From positions 1-7,932 of the forward strand of contig CAMVIC010000068.1 in assembly GCA_947167435.1 (NCBI GenBank): 7,932 nt of DNA. Direction: 5' to 3'. The notes under the pieces are model-generated. The model had not been told where the DNA came from. It made no database searches and saw only the letters and a list, made by a program, of their open reading frames with translations. Shown here one piece after another: positions 6,040 to 7,932 of this stretch (position 1 is the first letter of the stretch; every line of letters starts with the position of its first letter). This DNA comes from an uncultured Clostridia bacterium (GTDB taxonomy: Bacteria > Bacillota_A > Clostridia > Oscillospirales > Oscillospiraceae). The position numbers were made by a program, and so were the translations under genes.

Positions 6040-6058
6040 TTCATAATTCTGCATTACC
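6038..6058 (-). repeat. Degenerate heptad array, three units
   Basis: Units AATTCAT, AATTCTG and CATTACC begin inside the TAA stop (6037-6039) of the transporter gene. The AATTCTG-CATT junction matches reverse-orientation copies. It is shorter and more AT-rich than the others, so it may be a decayed copy. Confidence 0.6.
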
Positions 6059-6065
6059 CGCTCCC

Positions 6066-6094
6066 TTGACGCGCCGGCAGCCGAAAGCTATACT
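6066..6094 (+). promoter_or_regulatory. Housekeeping-sigma promoter for the nitroreductase gene
   Basis: A -35 box TTGACG (6066-6071) and a -10 box TATACT (6089-6094) are separated by exactly 17 bases, each one mismatch from consensus. Transcription would start near 6101, giving a leader of about 45 bases. This makes the nitroreductase gene a unit separate from the transporter. Confidence 0.85.
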
Positions 6095-6132
6095 GAAAAC
6101 AGGAATTTATTGCCAGGCATTCTGATAACAGC

Positions 6133-6139
6133 AAGGAGG
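6133..6139 (+). promoter_or_regulatory. Strong ribosome binding site for the nitroreductase gene
   Basis: AAGGAGG, seven bases before the ATG at 6147, essentially full complementarity to the 16S rRNA tail. It decides the start and excludes the overlapping frame that opens at 6110. Confidence 0.9.
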
Positions 6140-6146
6140 GATTCTC

Positions 6147-6734
6147 ATGCTCGCATTCTTTCAAAGCCGGCGCAGCACCCGGAAATACCGGCCGGACCCG
6201 GTGCCGGAGGACAAGCTGATGCAGATTCTGGAGGCGGGCCGCTGCGCCCCCAGCGGCAGCAACAACCAGAGCACCCACTATCTGGTGATCCGAAACCCCC
6301 AGGTGCTGGACCGGCTCAGGGAACTGGTGCAGCAGGAGTTTGCCAAAATGGAGCTGACGCCGGGGATGTACAAATCTCTGGCCGGCGCCGCCCGCAGCGC
6401 GAAAAAGGGCGGTTACGTGTTCCACTATAACGCGCCGGTGCTGGTGGTGCTGGCCAACAAAATCGACTACGGCAACGCCCAGGCGGACTGCAGCACGGCG
6501 GCGGAGAACATGATGCTCATGGCCAATGCGCTGGATCTGGGCAGCTGCTGGATCAACCAGCTCCGGTGGCTCAACGAAAATCCGGTGCTGCTGGAGTATC
6601 TGCACGGCCTGGGAATGGCCGGGGACGAAAAGGTATACTGCTCGGTGGCCCTGGGCTATGCGGACACGGCGGACGGTCTGCCCCTCCGCAGCCCGATCGC
6701 CGTCACCGGCAACCCGGTCACCTGGGTGGACTGA
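6147..6734 (+). CDS. Nitroreductase-family flavoprotein
   Basis: This 195-residue cytosolic protein belongs to the nitroreductase superfamily, FMN-dependent enzymes that use NAD(P)H to reduce nitro compounds, quinones or related acceptors; the natural substrate is not evident. The N-terminal RRSTRKY (8-14) is the FMN-phosphate contact typical of the family, followed by APSGSNNQ (34-41), which lines the flavin site. DCSTAAENMMLMANALDLGSCW (114-135) is the conserved central helix and following turn, and SVALGYAD near the C-terminus is the last flavin-contact motif. The length fits a single-domain enzyme with no ferredoxin extension. It probably works as a homodimer, as is usual for the family. 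It has its own promoter and strong ribosome site and is followed by a likely terminator, so it is probably monocistronic. A LysR-type regulator starts 218 bases downstream on the same strand and could control it, but no shared operator is evident. Confidence 0.93.
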   Translation: MLAFFQSRRSTRKYRPDPVPEDKLMQILEAGRCAPSGSNNQSTHYLVIRNPQVLDRLRELVQQEFAKMELTPGMYKSLAGAARSAKKGGYVFHYNAPVLVVLANKIDYGNAQADCSTAAENMMLMANALDLGSCWINQLRWLNENPVLLEYLHGLGMAGDEKVYCSVALGYADTADGLPLRSPIAVTGNPVTWVD

Positions 6735-6745
6735 AAAGCTGAAAT

Positions 6746-6783
6746 CCGGGCACTTCGGCGCTTCCCGTCGGGCCCGGTTTTTT
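6746..6783 (+). terminator. Probable intrinsic terminator after the nitroreductase gene
   Basis: CCGGGC (6746-6751) pairs with GCCCGG (6772-6777), directly followed by six T (6778-6783). The 20-base interior is long, with only weak further pairing, so the hairpin is less compact than the one at 7840. Its position, 11 bases after the stop, fits termination. Confidence 0.65.
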
Positions 6784-6797
6784 CATCTGTCCGCCAT

Positions 6798-6826
6798 TTG
6801 ACAAATCACCCTCGATGCCATAGAAT
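6798..6826 (+). promoter_or_regulatory. Near-consensus promoter for the LysR-type regulator
   Basis: TTGACA (6798-6803) is a perfect -35 box; TAGAAT (6821-6826) is one mismatch from the consensus -10; the spacer is 17 bases. Transcription should start near 6833, leaving a leader of about 120 bases before the ATG at 6953. Confidence 0.88.
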
Positions 6827-6835
6827 AATATTATT
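6824..6835. promoter_or_regulatory. Palindrome over the -10 box and start site, candidate operator
   Basis: AATAATATTATT is a perfect 12-base palindrome that overlaps the end of the -10 box and the expected transcription start. LysR-type proteins often repress their own promoters by binding A/T-rich dyads there. The match could be chance in A/T-rich promoter DNA, so the operator call is inference. Confidence 0.4.
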
Positions 6836-6952
6836 TCTTAACAGAAAACCGACAGCCTTTCTGTCAGGACGTCGTATAGGGTCATCGTCTCTCCCGTCCG
6901 GGTCGCCCGGGATCACAGTGGCCCGCCGCATGGCTGCAGAGTCATCCGAACT
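6836..6952 (+). other. Structured leader of the LysR gene
   Basis: Bases 6841-6865 allow two mutually exclusive hairpins: ACAGAAA (6841-6847) with TTTCTGT (6858-6864), or GACAG (6851-6855) with CTGTC (6861-6865). A third hairpin pairs CCGGG (6898-6902) with CCCGG (6906-6910). No known riboswitch is recognised, there is no T-run, and the ribosome site before 6953 is poor. It may be a simple leader. Confidence 0.35.
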
Positions 6953-7822
6953 ATGGATATCGAAAATTTTTACCGTTTTTTACTGTTGGGCGAGACCGGC
7001 AGTCTCTCCCGGGCCGCCGAGCAGGCCTATCTGTCCCGTCAGGCCATGGCCGACAGCGTCGCCAAGCTGGAAAATGAGCTGGGGCTGCAGCTGTTCCGGC
7101 GTCACAAGCGCCGCCTGGAGCTGACCGCCGCAGGCGAGGAGCTGCTGCGCTTTCTCAGAGACTGGCTTCCCCGCTGGGAGGCGGAGCAGAAAGTTCTGGC
7201 CAACCTGGACACGCAGAATCGGTCCACCGTCCGGATGGGGCTGAGTTACTTCAACCTCTCCCCCTCGTATATGGAGCGGCTGGTCCGGTATGAGGCCCTG
7301 CGCCGGAACATAAAGGTGGTCTATCAGGACTATGCCCCTCAGGAGTGCTTCGCTCTTCTGGAGCAGCAGGCCCTGGACCTGGTCTGCGCGCTGGACGTGG
7401 GGGAGCGTCCCGGCTGTCTGCGTGTGCGTCTGCCGGAGGAGAACACCCGTCCGCTTCTGATGATACACAGCAGCCACCCGCTTGCGCGAAAGCCGGAGAT
7501 TCATACGGCGGATCTGCAGGGCTACCATATGGTTCTGCAAAACAGCAGCGGCAGACCGGACGCAATTCTGGAGGGATATGCCCGCCCCTTCGGGGCGATC
7601 CCTCTGTACATTCCCGTCCGCAACGAGGCCTATTCCCTGCAGGTGATGAAGGAGCGAAACGCCGTTGGCCTCACCTCCGCCCGTCGGCCCAACCGCTTTG
7701 AAAAAGACGGCTTTGTGACCCGTCCCCTGGCGGATTATCCGCTGGACCTGTCCTGCTACGTGTATTATCTCCCCTCCGCCTCCTCTGTGGTCCGGGATTT
7801 TATCGAATACTTCGTCAAATGA
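6953..7822 (+). CDS. LysR-type transcriptional regulator
   Basis: This 289-residue protein has the standard LysR layout. Residues 1-61 are the winged helix-turn-helix domain, with GSLSRAAEQAYLSRQA (16-31) as the DNA-contact helices, LENELGLQLFRR (39-50) and LTAAG (57-61). A linker helix follows, then the periplasmic-binding-protein-like effector domain from about residue 88 to the end. Such proteins act as tetramers and switch target genes, often neighbours, in response to a small molecule; the effector is not deducible. The start at 6953 gives the canonical N-terminus (MDIENFYRFL), though no strong Shine-Dalgarno precedes it. It has its own near-consensus promoter and a strong terminator. 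LysR genes are often divergent from their targets, but here both neighbours run in the same direction, so candidate targets are itself, the nitroreductase gene, or the gene beginning beyond 7932. Confidence 0.94.
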   Translation: MDIENFYRFLLLGETGSLSRAAEQAYLSRQAMADSVAKLENELGLQLFRRHKRRLELTAAGEELLRFLRDWLPRWEAEQKVLANLDTQNRSTVRMGLSYFNLSPSYMERLVRYEALRRNIKVVYQDYAPQECFALLEQQALDLVCALDVGERPGCLRVRLPEENTRPLLMIHSSHPLARKPEIHTADLQGYHMVLQNSSGRPDAILEGYARPFGAIPLYIPVRNEAYSLQVMKERNAVGLTSARRPNRFEKDGFVTRPLADYPLDLSCYVYYLPSASSVVRDFIEYFVK

Positions 7823-7839
7823 TCATTACGGATTTGCTT

Positions 7840-7871
7840 CGCCCCTCCGGTTTCCGGAGGGGCGGTTTTTT
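7840..7871 (+). terminator. Strong intrinsic terminator after the LysR gene
   Basis: CGCCCCTCCGG (7840-7850) and CCGGAGGGGCG (7854-7864) form a perfect 11-bp stem with a TTT loop, followed by G and six T (7866-7871). It begins 17 bases after the stop codon. Confidence 0.95.
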
Positions 7872-7892
7872 CTGACAAAATGCCAGAAAGTC

Positions 7893-7930
7893 TTTACACA
7901 AAAAGGGCCGTGTGTCATGTAAACTGGAGG
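7893..7930 (+). promoter_or_regulatory. Possible promoter and ribosome site of a gene beyond the window
   Basis: TTTACA (7893-7898) is followed after 17 bases by CATGTA (7916-7921), a poor -10 box but preceded by TGT as in extended -10 promoters. GGAGG at 7926-7930 looks like a ribosome site with its start codon just past the window. If both are right the leader would be extremely short, so one of the two calls may be wrong. Confidence 0.4.
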
Positions 7931-7932
7931 CA

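Noticed and set aside
3654..6054. Minus-strand open frames at 3654-5195 and 4402-6054
   Set aside because: They are antisense shadows of the secreted protein and transporter genes, with compositional bias, no recognisable domain and translations of heptad repeats.
14..6058. CRISPR array
   Set aside because: The repeat units are 7 bases with no spacers, and there are no cas genes.
6110..6430. Plus-strand frame overlapping the nitroreductase start
   Set aside because: The AAGGAGG site is correctly spaced only for the ATG at 6147, whose product carries the family motifs.
6798..7124. Plus-strand frame overlapping the LysR start (with an ATG at 6930)
   Set aside because: It begins within the -35 box, its internal ATG has no ribosome site, and it overlaps the well-supported HTH coding region in another frame.
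1..7932. A defence, toxin-antitoxin, biosynthetic or other multi-gene novel system
   Set aside because: None of the recognised genes has the hallmark domains, and no small paired genes are visible. The unusual content here is in the repeats and leader structures.

Overview
The window looks like an accessory stretch of a GC-rich Firmicute, most likely an Oscillospirales (Ruminococcaceae/Oscillospiraceae-type) gut anaerobe. This rests on four things: GC-rich coding with strong GGAGG ribosome sites, a secreted BspA-type leucine-rich repeat protein, a Clostridia-style GT39 protein mannosyltransferase homologue, and dense interspersed repeats of the kind I associate with that order. The taxonomic call is inference. 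All credible genes lie on the + strand.

Layout. Bases 1-169 hold no supportable gene; they carry two heptanucleotide arrays, a GC-rich hairpin and a ribosome site. At 170-1609 is a secreted BspA-like LRR protein whose repeat region is strikingly AT-rich. Bases 1610-1891 contain a multi-hairpin, MITE/REP-like element (1641-1811) and another heptad array. At 1892-3685 is a GT39/PMT-family membrane glycosyltransferase with an extracytoplasmic beta domain and a heptad array inside its reading frame. At 3777-5015 is a secreted protein of unknown function with two calcium-loop-like DxNxDGxxE motifs. At 5098-6039 is an EamA/DMT transporter. A clear promoter then drives a nitroreductase-family flavoprotein (6147-6734). 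After a probable terminator, a second near-consensus promoter drives a LysR-type regulator (6953-7822), which ends in a strong terminator. The last 60 bases hold a possible promoter and ribosome site for a gene beyond the window.

How the genes relate. The first four genes show no clear internal promoters or terminators and may be read together. The two secreted proteins share a 5' module (hairpin, identical ribosome site, near-identical signal peptide), and the glycosyltransferase between them could modify exported proteins. The nitroreductase and LysR genes each have their own promoter; the LysR promoter has a palindrome over its -10 and start site that suggests autoregulation. Functional links beyond position are inference.

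The most unusual signal is not a gene but a family of 7-base-unit tandem repeats (core AATTCGG and its complement CCGAATT). Seven copies lie in the first 6.1 kb, five of them exactly five units (35 bases) long. They occupy gene junctions, overlap stop codons and in one case sit inside a coding sequence, where they are translated. They resemble in style the short tandemly repeated repetitive (STRR) sequences of cyanobacteria.
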